NCBI GenBank assembly: GCA_959606065.1
Contig: CAUHHV010000001.1
Coordinates: forward strand, 124,001 to 188,000
Direction: 5' to 3'
Origin: an uncultured Collinsella sp.
GTDB taxonomy: Bacteria; Actinomycetota; Coriobacteriia; Coriobacteriales; Coriobacteriaceae
Length of the DNA stretch: 64,000 nucleotides
Shown: one piece after another, positions 7,369-16,430 of the stretch
Layout: every line of letters starts with the position of its first letter
Position numbering within the stretch: position 1 is the first letter of the stretch
Position numbers and translations under genes: made by a program
Notes under the pieces: model-generated
The model's database searches: none
Told to the model about the DNA's origin: nothing
The model's input: only the letters and a program-made list of their open reading frames with translations

Positions 7369-8792
7369 GAATCTGCTTAGTGCTCGAGGGCTGCTACCCC
7401 TACGTGCACGGCGGTGTGTCCACCTGGATGCACGGCTACATCACGGCCATGCCCGAGCACGAGTTTGTGCTGTGGGTGATTGGCGCTCACGCCGAAGACC
7501 GCGGCAAGTTTGTCTACGAGCTGCCCGGCAACGTCGTCGAGGTGCACGAGGTGTTCCTGGACGATGCCCTGCGTCTTTCGGGCGAGCAGGAGGAAGTCGA
7601 CTTCGACGACCGCGAGCGCGAGGCCCTGCGCCGTCTGGTCTCGCTCTCCAATCCGGACTGGGACGTGCTGTTCGACATTTTCCAGCGCCGCCACGTGCAT
7701 CCGCTCTCATTTTTGCAGAGCCGCACGTTTATGGACATCTTCCGCGACGTGTGTCTGGCCGAGTACCCGTATACGCCTTTCGCCGACGCCTTCCACACCA
7801 TGCGTTCGATGTTGCTGCCCGTGCTCTATCTGCTGGGCAGCGAGGTTCCGGTGGCCGACGTGTATCACGCCATCTCGACCGGCTACGGCGGTCTGCTTGC
7901 GAGTCTTGGCTCGAGCGTTCATGACGCGCCGGCATTGCTAACCGAGCACGGCATCTACACGCGCGAGCGCGAGGAGGAGATCATTCGCGCCGACTGGGTG
8001 GTGCCCTCGTTTAAGGACCGCTGGATCCGCTTTTTCTACCTGCTTTCGGAGGAGATCTACCGCCGCGCCTTCCGCGTGACGAGCCTGTTTCACAATGCCC
8101 GCAAGACGCAGATCGATATGGGCTGCGATGCGGACAAATGCCTGGTTATCCCTAACGGCATCCAGTTCGACCGCTTTAAGGACATTCCCTTAAAGCCCGA
8201 TGACGGCTGGGTGGACATTGGCGCGGTGGTGCGCCTGGCGCCCATCAAGGACGTTAAGACCATGATCTATGCCTTCTTTGAGTTGCATGAGCGCCTGCCC
8301 AAGGTGCGCCTGCATATTATGGGTGGCGTGGACGACGAGGAGTATGGCGCCGAGTGCCATGCGCTGGTGGAGACATTGGGCGTGCGTGACTTGATCTTTA
8401 CCGGTCGCGTCAACGTGGTCGAGTACATGGAAAAGCTCGACTTTACCATTTTGACGAGTATCTCGGAGGGCCAGCCGTTGAGCGTGTTGGAATCGCTGGG
8501 CGCGCGTCGCCCCTGCGTGACGACCGAGGTTGGCTGCTGCCGCGAGCTGCTCGAGGGCGCCCCCGGCGACGACTTTGGCGTGGCCGGATTTGTGAGTCCG
8601 CCCATGTATCGCAAGGGTCTGGCCGATGCTATGGAGCGCATGTGCGCGAGCCGTGCCCGCCGCCTGGAAATGGGGGAGCGCGGCCAGCGTCGCGTGGCGA
8701 CCTACTACCTACACGAGCAGATGCTTGCCAACTATCGCGCGCTGTACGACGAGACGGCGCGTGCGTTTGACCTGCCCAGAGAGGGGGAGTAG
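7365..8792 (+). CDS. pelF: PelF glycosyltransferase (GT4)
   Basis: A 475-aa cytosolic glycosyltransferase of the PelF type. The N-terminus MRICLVLEGCYPYVHGGVS is diagnostic (DUF3492 region). The GT4 donor domain carries VIPNGIQFDRF, IGAVVRLAPIKDVKTMI and, near residue 363, SISEGQPLSVLESLGARRP. PelF polymerises UDP-linked hexosamines into Pel. It overlaps pelA by four bases (ATGA) and is followed three bases later by pelG, as in other Pel loci. Confidence 0.9.
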   Translation: MRICLVLEGCYPYVHGGVSTWMHGYITAMPEHEFVLWVIGAHAEDRGKFVYELPGNVVEVHEVFLDDALRLSGEQEEVDFDDREREALRRLVSLSNPDWDVLFDIFQRRHVHPLSFLQSRTFMDIFRDVCLAEYPYTPFADAFHTMRSMLLPVLYLLGSEVPVADVYHAISTGYGGLLASLGSSVHDAPALLTEHGIYTREREEEIIRADWVVPSFKDRWIRFFYLLSEEIYRRAFRVTSLFHNARKTQIDMGCDADKCLVIPNGIQFDRFKDIPLKPDDGWVDIGAVVRLAPIKDVKTMIYAFFELHERLPKVRLHIMGGVDDEEYGAECHALVETLGVRDLIFTGRVNVVEYMEKLDFTILTSISEGQPLSVLESLGARRPCVTTEVGCCRELLEGAPGDDFGVAGFVSPPMYRKGLADAMERMCASRARRLEMGERGQRRVATYYLHEQMLANYRALYDETARAFDLPREGE

Positions 8793-8795
8793 CCG

Positions 8796-10340
8796 GTGGC
8801 CGGAATCGGTTTTGAGCTCAAACGCCTGTTTAGGCGCAAGGGCCTGTTTGCCACGATGCGCGCCTATGGCTACGCCGGCATTGTGTGTACGGGCCCCATG
8901 CTGCTGGGCGTACTGTTGCAGGTGGGCATTTTGGTGCTGTGCAGTCTGTGGGGTGTGGGCCGTTCCAACCAGGACTTGCTGGTGTGCATGGTGACTTATA
9001 CGCTGCTGGCGTCGCTCACGCTCACGAGCTTTTTCTCTATGCCGGTCACGCGTTTTTTGGCCGACATGCTGTTTGCTGAGCGCGAAGAAGAGGTCTTGCC
9101 CTCGTTTTGGGGCTCCAGCGCCATCATGCTCGTTGCGGGCACGGTGCTCTACGGCGTCTTTTTGCTGTTCTCGGGCGCCACGCTGTTGCAGGGGCTGCTG
9201 TGCCTGTGGCTGTTCAACATTATGATTGTCAACTGGAACGGCATGAGCTACCTCACGACCATTAAGGATTACCGCGGCATCCTGTGCAGCTTTGCTGCGG
9301 CCATTGGCGTGGCGTGCTTGTGCGCCCTAGTGGCGCTGGCGCTGGGGCTGCCGCCCGTCGAGGGCCTGCTGGCCTCGATCGCCCTGGGCTACGGTGTGAT
9401 GCTCGCCTGGGATGTGGTGCTGCTGTACCGGTATTTTCCTCAGAGCGAACGTAGCCCCTGGCTCTTTTTGCGCTGGCTCGATCAGTTTATGCCGCTGGCA
9501 CTCACGGGCCTGTTTACCAACCTGGGACTCTTTGCACATCTGGTAATTATTTGGGCCGGCCCCATTGGCGTGCAGGTCAAGGGCTTGTTTTATGGCGCAC
9601 CCTACCACGATGTGCCGGCGCTCATTGCGTTTTTGACCATTCTGGTCACGACCGTTAACTTTGTGGTGTCGGTCGAGGTTAACTTCTATCCGCGCTACCG
9701 CGACTACTACAGCCTGTTTAACGACGGCGGCGTGGTGGGCGACATCGTGGTGGCCGAGGAGGAAATGCTTGCCACGCTCAACCGGGAGCTGCGGTTTTGC
9801 GCGCTCAAGCAGCTATTTGTGACGGCAGCGGTCATCTCGCTCGAGACTACGGTGCTCTCGGCCCTGCCACTGGGCTTTAACAACCTGATGCACGGGTATT
9901 TCCGTACGCTGTGCGTGGGCTATGGCCTGTATGCCGTGGGCAATACGGTGATGCTCATCTTGCTGTACTTTACCGACTACAAGGGCGCCGTGCTTGCCTC
10001 CGGGCTGTTCGCGGGCGTGGCGGGGCTGGCGACCATCGTCTCGCTGTTCTTTCCGCAGCAGTTTTATGGCTTTGGCTTTTTGCTCGGCGCGGCGGTGTTT
10101 TTTGTTGTGGCGCTCATGCGGCTCGATACCTATACCGCCAACTTGCCGTATCGTATCCTGAGTCAGCAGCCCATTGTGGCGACCGACAAGACGGGTCGCT
10201 TTACGGAGCTGGGCTGCTTGCTCGACCGTGCCGAACAGCGTTACGAGGAGCTGCGTCTAGAGGGTGAGCCGCATGGTGCGTTTGAGCGCACGGTTGTTCG
10301 CGTGTTTCGCAATCGTTGGGGAGGTCCTGATGACCGATAG
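8796..10340 (+). CDS. pelG: PelG polysaccharide transporter
   Basis: A 514-aa polytopic membrane protein, about twelve helices, of the MOP flippase superfamily and specifically PelG-like: the opening MAGIGFELKRLF and the position directly after pelF are typical. It forms the channel that passes the PelF product across the membrane. The start is GTG 8796, three bases after the pelF stop, with GAGAGGGGG as ribosome site. A cytosolic tail of about 60 residues follows the last helix. No pelB or pelC, the outer-membrane parts of Gram-negative systems, is present, as expected for a monoderm. Confidence 0.9.
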   Translation: MAGIGFELKRLFRRKGLFATMRAYGYAGIVCTGPMLLGVLLQVGILVLCSLWGVGRSNQDLLVCMVTYTLLASLTLTSFFSMPVTRFLADMLFAEREEEVLPSFWGSSAIMLVAGTVLYGVFLLFSGATLLQGLLCLWLFNIMIVNWNGMSYLTTIKDYRGILCSFAAAIGVACLCALVALALGLPPVEGLLASIALGYGVMLAWDVVLLYRYFPQSERSPWLFLRWLDQFMPLALTGLFTNLGLFAHLVIIWAGPIGVQVKGLFYGAPYHDVPALIAFLTILVTTVNFVVSVEVNFYPRYRDYYSLFNDGGVVGDIVVAEEEMLATLNRELRFCALKQLFVTAAVISLETTVLSALPLGFNNLMHGYFRTLCVGYGLYAVGNTVMLILLYFTDYKGAVLASGLFAGVAGLATIVSLFFPQQFYGFGFLLGAAVFFVVALMRLDTYTANLPYRILSQQPIVATDKTGRFTELGCLLDRAEQRYEELRLEGEPHGAFERTVVRVFRNRWGGPDDR

Positions 10341-12100
10341 GATGATATCGCGTCGCCGCTTGATCGAGGCGGCTGCCGGCACATTGCTGCTTTCGGGCTG
10401 CTCTTCGCAGGACGAATCCTCGACAAAAAAGACCAAGAAGCAGGACAAGATTAAAAAGGCCGATGCGTCTAGCGAGACCAAGCATCTTCGCGACAAGGAT
10501 GAGCTGTACGAGGTTTACGACGACTCGGGCATCGTATGCATGTACCTGACGGTCTCGCGCGGCAATAGCTCCGAGAACACCGATCATAGCTGGACCGAGA
10601 TCAATACCTACTCGGTCTACGACTATGCCGACATGGGCGTGACACGCTATCAGGTTATGGGCCTGCTGCAGCCAGGCGATGATAAGGGCCCCGTTGCTGG
10701 CGAGGTGGGCTTATGGCGAGGAGGCACCCAACGCCACGGTGCAGGTGCGCGGTCAGACGTCGAGTACCTATACGCAAAAGAACTACAAGGTGGAGCTCAA
10801 AAAGGGCAAGGGCACGTGGTGCCAGCAGCGTGCGATTGCGCTTAACAAGCACATGGGCGAGGGCATGCGCTTTCGTAACAAGATGGCCTACGATCTGATT
10901 CGTGGCATTCCCCAGATGATGGGCCTGCGCACGCAGTTTGTGCACTTATGGGTGTGCGACCAGACCGAAAAATCTAACGACACCTTTGAGGACTACGGAC
11001 TGTTTACGCAGGTCGAGCAGCTCAACAAGACGGCGCTCAAGGCCCACGGTTTGGATAAGAGCGGGCATCTCTATAAGGTGAACAGCTTCGATTTCCATCG
11101 CTTCGAAGACACCATTAAGCTCACCGATGACCCCGACTATAACCAGACGGCGTTTGAGGGCATGCTCGAGATTAAGGGCGATTCGGACCATACCAAGTTG
11201 ATCGAGATGCTCGATGCGCTCAACGACGATACGCAAAAGATCGACGATGTGCTCGACACCTACTTCGATACCGAGAACCTGGTCTATTGGATGGCGTTTC
11301 AGATCTTGACGGGCAATTGCGATACGCAGAACCGTAACTGCTATCTGTACAGCCCGCTTAACTCCAAGGTCTGGTACATCCTGGATTGGGACAACGACGG
11401 CATGCTGCGCAAGCTTGAGCTGAGCCTGACCGGATTCTCGGATTATGCGAGCTGGGAGCGCGGCGTGAGCAACTACTGGGGCAACGTGCTATTTAACCGC
11501 GCGCTGCGCAGCAAGTCGTTCCGCAGCGAACTCGATAGCGCCGTCAAGGACCTGCGCTCGTATTTGACCGAAGAGCGTCTGAGCAAGATGGTCGAGCATT
11601 ATCGTGAGGTCACGGAGCCGCTCGTCTTTGCTGCGCCCGACCTCGATAACCTGCCCGTGACCAAGGACGAATACGAGCAGATCGCCGCGGCCATCCCCTC
11701 CGAGATTGAGGAGAACTACAAGGGCTATCGCGAGAGCTATAAGAAGCCCATGCCGTTCTACATTGGCGTGCCGCAGATCGATAACGGTAAGCTGCGCATC
11801 AATTGGGATGCGTCCTACGACTTTAAGGCGCGCGACATCCGCTATACCGTGGAGCTTGCGCGCGACTATGCCATAAGCGACGTGGTCTTTAAGGCCGAGG
11901 ACGTGCTGCTGCCCGAGGTGACCTGCGATGCGCCCGATGCCGGCCAATATTTTGTGCGTGTGCGCGCCACCAACTCCGACGGCTATACGCAAGATGCGTT
12001 TGACTATTACGTGACCGACGACGGCAAGCAGTACGGCATGAAGTGCTTCTACGTGCAAGATGGCGGCAAGGTCGTGGAGGACACGTATGAGGAGGGCTAG
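10330..12100 (+). pseudogene. CotH-family kinase-like lipoprotein, single-base frameshift
   Basis: Starts at ATG 10330 inside the end of pelG with GGGAGGT upstream. The N-terminus has RR, a hydrophobic stretch and lipobox LLLSGC, so a lipoprotein is predicted. Reading is in one frame to about 10711 and then continues one base later to 12100. Removing one T of the TT at 10711-10712 restores GEVGYGEEAPNATVQVRGQ, the usual CotH-family opening. The corrected protein is about 589 aa. CotH motifs follow: NCDTQNRNCYLY and WYILDWDNDGML (acidic metal site). CotH proteins are atypical protein kinases. The frameshift may be a sequencing error or a true lesion; the rest shows no decay. A C-terminal fibronectin-like region (from about 11750) ends the protein. 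Confidence 0.8.
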
Positions 12101-12878
12101 CGCGCTGCTTGAGCGTCTGGCGGCTCCGCCCGCGCGAACCACGCAGGAGCGTTACCGCCACGAGCTCAAGTACCTCATTAACGAGGGCGAGCACGCCGCG
12201 CTTGCCTGTCGCATGTCGCCGGTCTTTAAGCTGGACAAGCATGCGCGGGCGGGCGGTTACACCATCCGCAGCCTGTATTTTGACGACTACTGCAACTCGG
12301 CCTACGAGGAAAAAGACGCCGGTATCCTGATGCGCAAAAAGTATCGCGTGCGCTTCTATAACGGCAGCGACAAGGTGATTAAGCTCGAGCGTAAAAAGAA
12401 GTACGGCAGCTGGATCTACAAGGAGGATGCGCCGCTCACCCGCGACGAGTTTGAGCAGGTCCTCGCCGGCGACTATGACTTTTTGCTGCGCAGCCCGCAT
12501 CAGCTCTGCCGTGAGTTCTATATCGAGTGCATCTGCAACATGATGCGCCCGCGCACCATCGTGGACTACGAGCGCGAGCCGTGGGTGATGGACGAGGGCA
12601 CCGTGCGCGTTACGTTTGACATGAACGTGCGCGCCGCGGTGGGAAGCTTCGATATCTTTGATGCGACCTTGCCCGCGCTGCCGGTCTTGGAGCCCGGCAA
12701 ACTAGTGATGGAGGTCAAGTTTACCGAGTTTTGCCCGCAGCTGGTGCGCGATTTGGTGCCGCCGGGTGCGGTCGAGCTCACGGCGGTTTCCAAGTACTGC
12801 CTGTGTTACGAAAAGACCGCCTACCTGCGCGGTTTTAATTACTGGGAATCGGATTTTGAGAACCGAGGGGATATTTAG
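12087..12878 (+). CDS. VTC-domain (triphosphate-tunnel) protein
   Basis: A 263-aa protein of the polyphosphate-polymerase/VTC domain family. The tunnel residues appear intact in order: RYRHELKY near the start, RSLYFDDY, KYRVRFYN, KLERKKK, RTIVDYEREPW, RVTFDMN and VMEVKF. Yeast Vtc4 uses this fold to make polyphosphate; the bacterial members beside CotH and DUF4956 have no settled role. I start it at ATG 12087, which overlaps the CotH gene by 14 bases and follows GTGGAGG. It lies between CotH and DUF4956, a recurrent trio in Gram-positives. Confidence 0.85.
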   Translation: MRRASALLERLAAPPARTTQERYRHELKYLINEGEHAALACRMSPVFKLDKHARAGGYTIRSLYFDDYCNSAYEEKDAGILMRKKYRVRFYNGSDKVIKLERKKKYGSWIYKEDAPLTRDEFEQVLAGDYDFLLRSPHQLCREFYIECICNMMRPRTIVDYEREPWVMDEGTVRVTFDMNVRAAVGSFDIFDATLPALPVLEPGKLVMEVKFTEFCPQLVRDLVPPGAVELTAVSKYCLCYEKTAYLRGFNYWESDFENRGDI

Positions 12879-12881
12879 ACC

Positions 12882-13547
12882 ATGAGCACCAGGGACTTTT
12901 TTAAGAACTCCGTCTTGGAGGCGTTTGGCCAGGTCGACCCTGCCAAGATCGGCCTGTCGCTGCTCGTGGCGCTCGCCATGGGCATCCTGATCTACTACGT
13001 GTACAAGCGCTTTTTTACCGGCGTGGTGTACTCGCGCAGCTTTGCCGTGACGCTTGTGGGCATGTGCGTGCTCACCTGCATGGTGACGCTCGCGATCTCG
13101 ACCAACGTGGTCATCTCGCTCGGTATGGTCGGTGCTCTGTCTATCGTCCGTTACCGAACGGCGGTCAAGGATCCGCTCGACCTGTTGTATCTGTTTTGGT
13201 CCATTACCACGGGTATCACAGCGGGCGCCGGCATGTACGCGCTCGTAGGGCTTGCGGCAGTGGTGATCGTCGTGATGATCGCCGGCTTCGCGAGCCACCA
13301 GGACAAGGCGCGCGTGTACATGATGGTCATTCACTACACGGGCCAGACCACCGGTGACGATATCGTGCGCGCCTTTGAGCGCACCAAGTTCACCGTCAAG
13401 TCCAAGACTATGCGCGGCGACAAAGTCGAGATGGCCGTCGAAGTGTTCTCGGACGGTGTGGATATGCCCTATGCCGACGCCATCCGCGCGCTCGATGGCG
13501 TGGAAGACCTCACATTGATCCAATATAACGGCGAATACCACGGGTAA
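12882..13547 (+). CDS. DUF4956 membrane protein
   Basis: A 221-aa protein with about four membrane helices in residues 20-145 and a soluble C-terminal domain (about 145-221) that looks ferredoxin-like. The motif VVISLGMVGALSIVRYRTAVKD is typical of DUF4956. Members sit beside VTC-domain and CotH genes, suggesting a joint membrane complex. It starts three bases after the VTC stop and is the last gene of the operon; repeat hairpins follow. Function unknown; related MgtC-like folds bind membranes or transporters. Confidence 0.8.
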   Translation: MSTRDFFKNSVLEAFGQVDPAKIGLSLLVALAMGILIYYVYKRFFTGVVYSRSFAVTLVGMCVLTCMVTLAISTNVVISLGMVGALSIVRYRTAVKDPLDLLYLFWSITTGITAGAGMYALVGLAAVVIVVMIAGFASHQDKARVYMMVIHYTGQTTGDDIVRAFERTKFTVKSKTMRGDKVEMAVEVFSDGVDMPYADAIRALDGVEDLTLIQYNGEYHG

Positions 13548-13548
13548 C

Positions 13549-13673
13549 TATGTTCCGGCGTTTTAACAAACGCCGGACCGCTCGACGCTGCGCACGCATC
13601 TGCCGGGCTATTATGTTCCGGCGTTCTGACGAACGCCGGACCGCTCGACGCTGCGCGGGCATCTGCCGGGCGA
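13549..13673. repeat. REP-like hairpin repeat, two tandem copies
   Basis: Two 63-base units in tandem. Each opens with a 9-bp stem: CCGGCGTTT-TAAC-AAACGCCGG (13555-13576) and CCGGCGTTC-TGAC-GAACGCCGG (13618-13639), followed by CTCGACGCTGCGC and GCATCTGCCGGGC. The base pair next to the loop differs between copies but still pairs. A third copy lies after rpoD (35941). It may serve as the operon terminator, though no T-run follows. Confidence 0.8.
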
Positions 13674-13820
13674 TCTGCCGCTCAAACCGTCGCTCGCGTA
13701 CATAAAGTACGCTTCGCTCCTCTTTCGCGGCACCTCGCCACGGCAGCTGCGCGCTCGCTGACGTTTGCTTGACCTGAGTGGGCCGATTTGGTTCGCAGGC
13801 CGTCTTCACGGGTATTATGG

Positions 13821-13834
13821 TGAAAGCGATTTCA
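13821..13834. promoter_or_regulatory. LacI-type operator before the regulator gene
   Basis: TGAAAGCGATTTCA is a near-perfect palindrome (six of seven pairs) with the central CG typical of LacI-family sites. It lies about 15-25 bases before the start of the regulator gene, which suggests autoregulation. It resembles the two sites before the PTS gene. Confidence 0.6.
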
Positions 13835-13849
13835 ATGACAGGGGTGCTC

Positions 13850-14830
13850 GTGGTAAAGATGAAAGATGTGGCCGAGCTGGCAGGCGTTTCAAGCGCCGCC
13901 GTCTCGCGCTACCTCAACGGTGGATATATCTCGGCGGACAAGGCCGAGCGCATTAAGCAAGCGATTGAGCTGACCGGATATGTGCGGTCCAGCCAGGCTC
14001 GCGCGCTGCGCACCGGCTCCACCAAGCTCATCGGCGTCATCGTGCCCAAGATCAACTCGGAATCCGTGAGCCGCATTACCGCCGGCATTGGCCAGGTGCT
14101 CGGTCGTCGTGGCTACCAGATGCTGCTTGCCAATACCGACAACGCGCCCGAGCGTGAGCTCGAATATCTCGATTTATTCCAAAACCACCCGGTCGATGGC
14201 ATTGTGCTGGTGGCGACCATGATTACCGACGAGCATCGTGCGGCCATTGCGTCTTGCCGTGTGCCCATTGTGCTGATCGGCCAAAACGTCGAGGGCGCGG
14301 CGTGCGTCTATCACGACGATTACGAGGCTGCCTTTGAGCTGGGGCAGGCGCTTGCGGGTCGCGTGGACGGCAAGATCGCCTACATTGGAGTTACCGAAGA
14401 AGACCGCGCGGCCGGTTATGACCGCCGTCGCGGTTTTGAGGCCGGATTGCGCGCCGCGGGCAACCCGCTCGATGCCGCCTTGATTCGCTTGGGCTCGTTT
14501 ACGCTCGACTCGGGCTATAGTGCGGCGCGTGAACTGCTCTCTGTCGCTCCCGATGTATCGTTTATCGCATGCGCGACCGACACCATGGCGGCGGGCGCGC
14601 TGCGTGCCATCGATGAGGTTCGCGGCATGGGCGTGGGCATACACCGCGTGAGCGGTTTTGGCGACAACGCGTTTTTGCGCGCGCTGACGGGCGGCATTCC
14701 CACCGTGCATTATGGCTACCTGACCAGTGGCGTCGAGGCGACCAATATGTTGCTCAACACGCTCGATGGCGTGGAGGGGGAGAGCGGTCTCAAGACGCTC
14801 AAACTCGGCCATCAACTTATGAATGTCTAG
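13850..14830 (+). CDS. scrR: LacI-family repressor of sucrose genes (ScrR-like)
   Basis: About 326 aa. The DNA-binding headpiece is MKDVAELAGVSSAAVSRYLN followed by the hinge region, and the remainder is a periplasmic-binding-like sensor domain (IGVIVPKINSESVSRITAGI; FIACATDTMAAGALRAIDE). The start is uncertain: GTG 13850 or ATG 13859 are plausible after AGGGG; an ATG at 13778 is in frame but far upstream. Neighbours are a sucrose-type PTS permease and a GH32 hydrolase, so the effector is probably sucrose-6-phosphate or fructose. Matching operators lie before this gene and before the PTS gene. Confidence 0.85.
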   Translation: MVKMKDVAELAGVSSAAVSRYLNGGYISADKAERIKQAIELTGYVRSSQARALRTGSTKLIGVIVPKINSESVSRITAGIGQVLGRRGYQMLLANTDNAPERELEYLDLFQNHPVDGIVLVATMITDEHRAAIASCRVPIVLIGQNVEGAACVYHDDYEAAFELGQALAGRVDGKIAYIGVTEEDRAAGYDRRRGFEAGLRAAGNPLDAALIRLGSFTLDSGYSAARELLSVAPDVSFIACATDTMAAGALRAIDEVRGMGVGIHRVSGFGDNAFLRALTGGIPTVHYGYLTSGVEATNMLLNTLDGVEGESGLKTLKLGHQLMNV

Positions 14831-14918
14831 GCTTTGGGCATGTCTGCCTGCCTTTGAGGCCCCTGTTTTTGCGGTAAAACTACCATTCGCCGGCTTTTTC
14901 CTACCGTTCACCCTACTA

Positions 14919-14933
14919 TGAAAACGATTACAG
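14919..14933. promoter_or_regulatory. LacI-type operator, copy 1
   Basis: TGAAAACGATTACAG, with the central CG of LacI-family sites. An identical copy begins 26 bases later. TATGAA at 14917-14922, overlapping the site, could be the -10 box with TTTTTC at 14895-14900 as a weak -35, so binding would block the PTS promoter. Confidence 0.7.
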
Positions 14934-14944
14934 ACATATGAAAC

Positions 14945-14959
14945 TGAAAACGATTACAG
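14945..14959. promoter_or_regulatory. LacI-type operator, copy 2
   Basis: An exact repeat of the 15-base site at 14919-14933, about 55 bases before the PTS start codon. The 26-base centre-to-centre spacing is 2.5 helical turns, so paired dimers would sit on opposite faces of the DNA. Confidence 0.7.
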
Positions 14960-15014
14960 TGTAAGTGTCAAAGGTAGTCGGGTGCGCATGCACCCGTTGG
15001 AGGAAAGGGAAGTC

Positions 15015-16415
15015 ATGGACTACCGCAAATCAGCCCAAGAGGTGCTCGACAACATCGGTGGCGCCGGCAACGTTGTTTCGGCCGCACACTGCGCCACGCG
15101 TCTGCGCCTGGTGATTGCCGATAACGCGAAGGTTGACAAGGGGGCCCTCGAGAATATCGACGGCGCTAAGGGCGTCTTTGAAGCCCAGGGCCAGCTCCAG
15201 ATTATTTTTGGCACTGGCACCGTCAATAAGGTCTACGAGGAGTTCATCGCGCTCAGTGGCGTCGAGGCTGCCACCAAGGCCGAGGTCAAGGAGGCCGCGG
15301 CGCAGCAGCAGAACATCTTTATGCGCGCCATTAAGGTGCTCGGCGACGTCTTTGTTCCCATCATCCCTGCCATCGTGGCCTCGGGTCTGCTGCTGGGCAT
15401 TATGAGCGCCCTCAACTTTATGGCCTCCAACGGCTTTATCGCGCTCGACACCAATAACTTTATCTACAAGATTGCCGACCTGGTCTCGGGCGCGTCCTTT
15501 GGCATTCTGCAGATCCTGATCGGTTACTCCGCCGCTAAGGCCTTTGGCGCCAACCCGTATCTGGGCGCCGTTGTCGGTGGTGCGTTCATCAACTCCTCGC
15601 TACAGAGCGCCTACACGGTTGCCTCCGAGGGCGTGCAGACCATGGTCAACGTCATCCCCGGTGTGTACAGCTTTGAGTGGGTCGGTTATCAAGGCCACGT
15701 TATCCCCATCGTCATCGCCTGCGCCATCCTCGCCTTCTTGGAGAAGCGCCTCCACAAGATCGTTCCCGAGATGTTCGACCTCTTTGTGACTCCGCTCGTC
15801 TCGGTGTTCGTGACCGTGCTCGTGACTCTCGTTGCCGTCGGCCCCATCTTTGTCTGGGCCGAGAACGCCATCCTCGGCCTGATCCAGGCCCTGCTGACCC
15901 TGCCCTTCGGCATCGGTTCCTTTATTGTCGGCCTGTTCTATGCCCCCACGGTCGTTACCGGTATCCACCAGATGTACACCGCCATCGACCTGGGCCAGCT
16001 CGCCCAGTACGGTGTGACCTATTGGCTGCCCATCGCCAGCGCTGCCAACATCGCCCAGGGTGGTGCCGCGCTCGCCGTTGCCTTTAAGACCCGCGATGCC
16101 AAGATCAAGGGCCTGGCGCTTCCTTCGGCCCTGTCCGCCTTCATGGGTATTACCGAGCCTGCCATCTTCGGTGTGAACCTGCGCTTCTTTAAGCCCTTCA
16201 TCGCCGGCTGCATCGGTGGTGGCTGCGGTGCCCTGGTCTGCGCGCTCACTTCGCTGGCCGCCTCCGGCACGGGCGTTACGGGTATCTTCGGTATCCTGCT
16301 GTGCCTGGCCCAGCCCGTGCAGTACGTGATCATGTTTGCGGTCGCCGCGCTGGTTTCCTTTGCCGTCTCGTTTGTCCTATACAAGGACGAGCCCAAGGCT
16401 TCCGAGCAGGCGTAG
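15015..16415 (+). CDS. scrA: Sucrose-type PTS transporter EIIBC
   Basis: A 466-aa PTS permease. The N-terminal EIIB domain (1-85) contains the phosphorylated cysteine in AAHCATRLRLV. The EIIC domain (about 105-455) has some ten membrane helices and the GITEPAIFGVN motif of the glucose/sucrose superfamily. No EIIA domain is fused, so a separate EIIA must supply phosphate. The start is ATG 15015, after GGAGGAAAGGG; an ATG at 14982 lacks such a site. With the GH32 hydrolase downstream, the substrate is most likely sucrose taken up as sucrose-6-phosphate; trehalose or beta-glucoside transport is less likely. Confidence 0.85.
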   Translation: MDYRKSAQEVLDNIGGAGNVVSAAHCATRLRLVIADNAKVDKGALENIDGAKGVFEAQGQLQIIFGTGTVNKVYEEFIALSGVEAATKAEVKEAAAQQQNIFMRAIKVLGDVFVPIIPAIVASGLLLGIMSALNFMASNGFIALDTNNFIYKIADLVSGASFGILQILIGYSAAKAFGANPYLGAVVGGAFINSSLQSAYTVASEGVQTMVNVIPGVYSFEWVGYQGHVIPIVIACAILAFLEKRLHKIVPEMFDLFVTPLVSVFVTVLVTLVAVGPIFVWAENAILGLIQALLTLPFGIGSFIVGLFYAPTVVTGIHQMYTAIDLGQLAQYGVTYWLPIASAANIAQGGAALAVAFKTRDAKIKGLALPSALSAFMGITEPAIFGVNLRFFKPFIAGCIGGGCGALVCALTSLAASGTGVTGIFGILLCLAQPVQYVIMFAVAALVSFAVSFVLYKDEPKASEQA

Positions 16416-16430
16416 GATTCGCGTAAACAG

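Larger units (their letters stand above)
13548..13849. other. Intergenic region between the Pel operon and the sucrose regulator
   Basis: Apart from the two REP-like units it holds a GCGTAC/GTACGC hairpin near 13695-13711 and a GC-rich tract ending near 13770. A long reading frame on the minus strand is only the translation of the repeat. The regulator's probable operator lies at 13821-13834. Confidence 0.5.

Noticed and set aside
10700..10720. Programmed frameshift in CotH
   Set aside because: There is no slippery heptamer, downstream pseudoknot or internal Shine-Dalgarno; a simple one-base insertion explains it.
10679..12100. Separate second gene starting at ATG 10679 instead of a frameshifted CotH
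   Set aside because: The start has no ribosome site and cuts into the conserved CotH core; the upstream frame supplies the missing signal peptide and N-terminal domain.
13510..13809. Arg-rich 99-codon minus-strand frame after the DUF4956 gene
   Set aside because: It is a translation of the two REP-like units and has no ribosome site.
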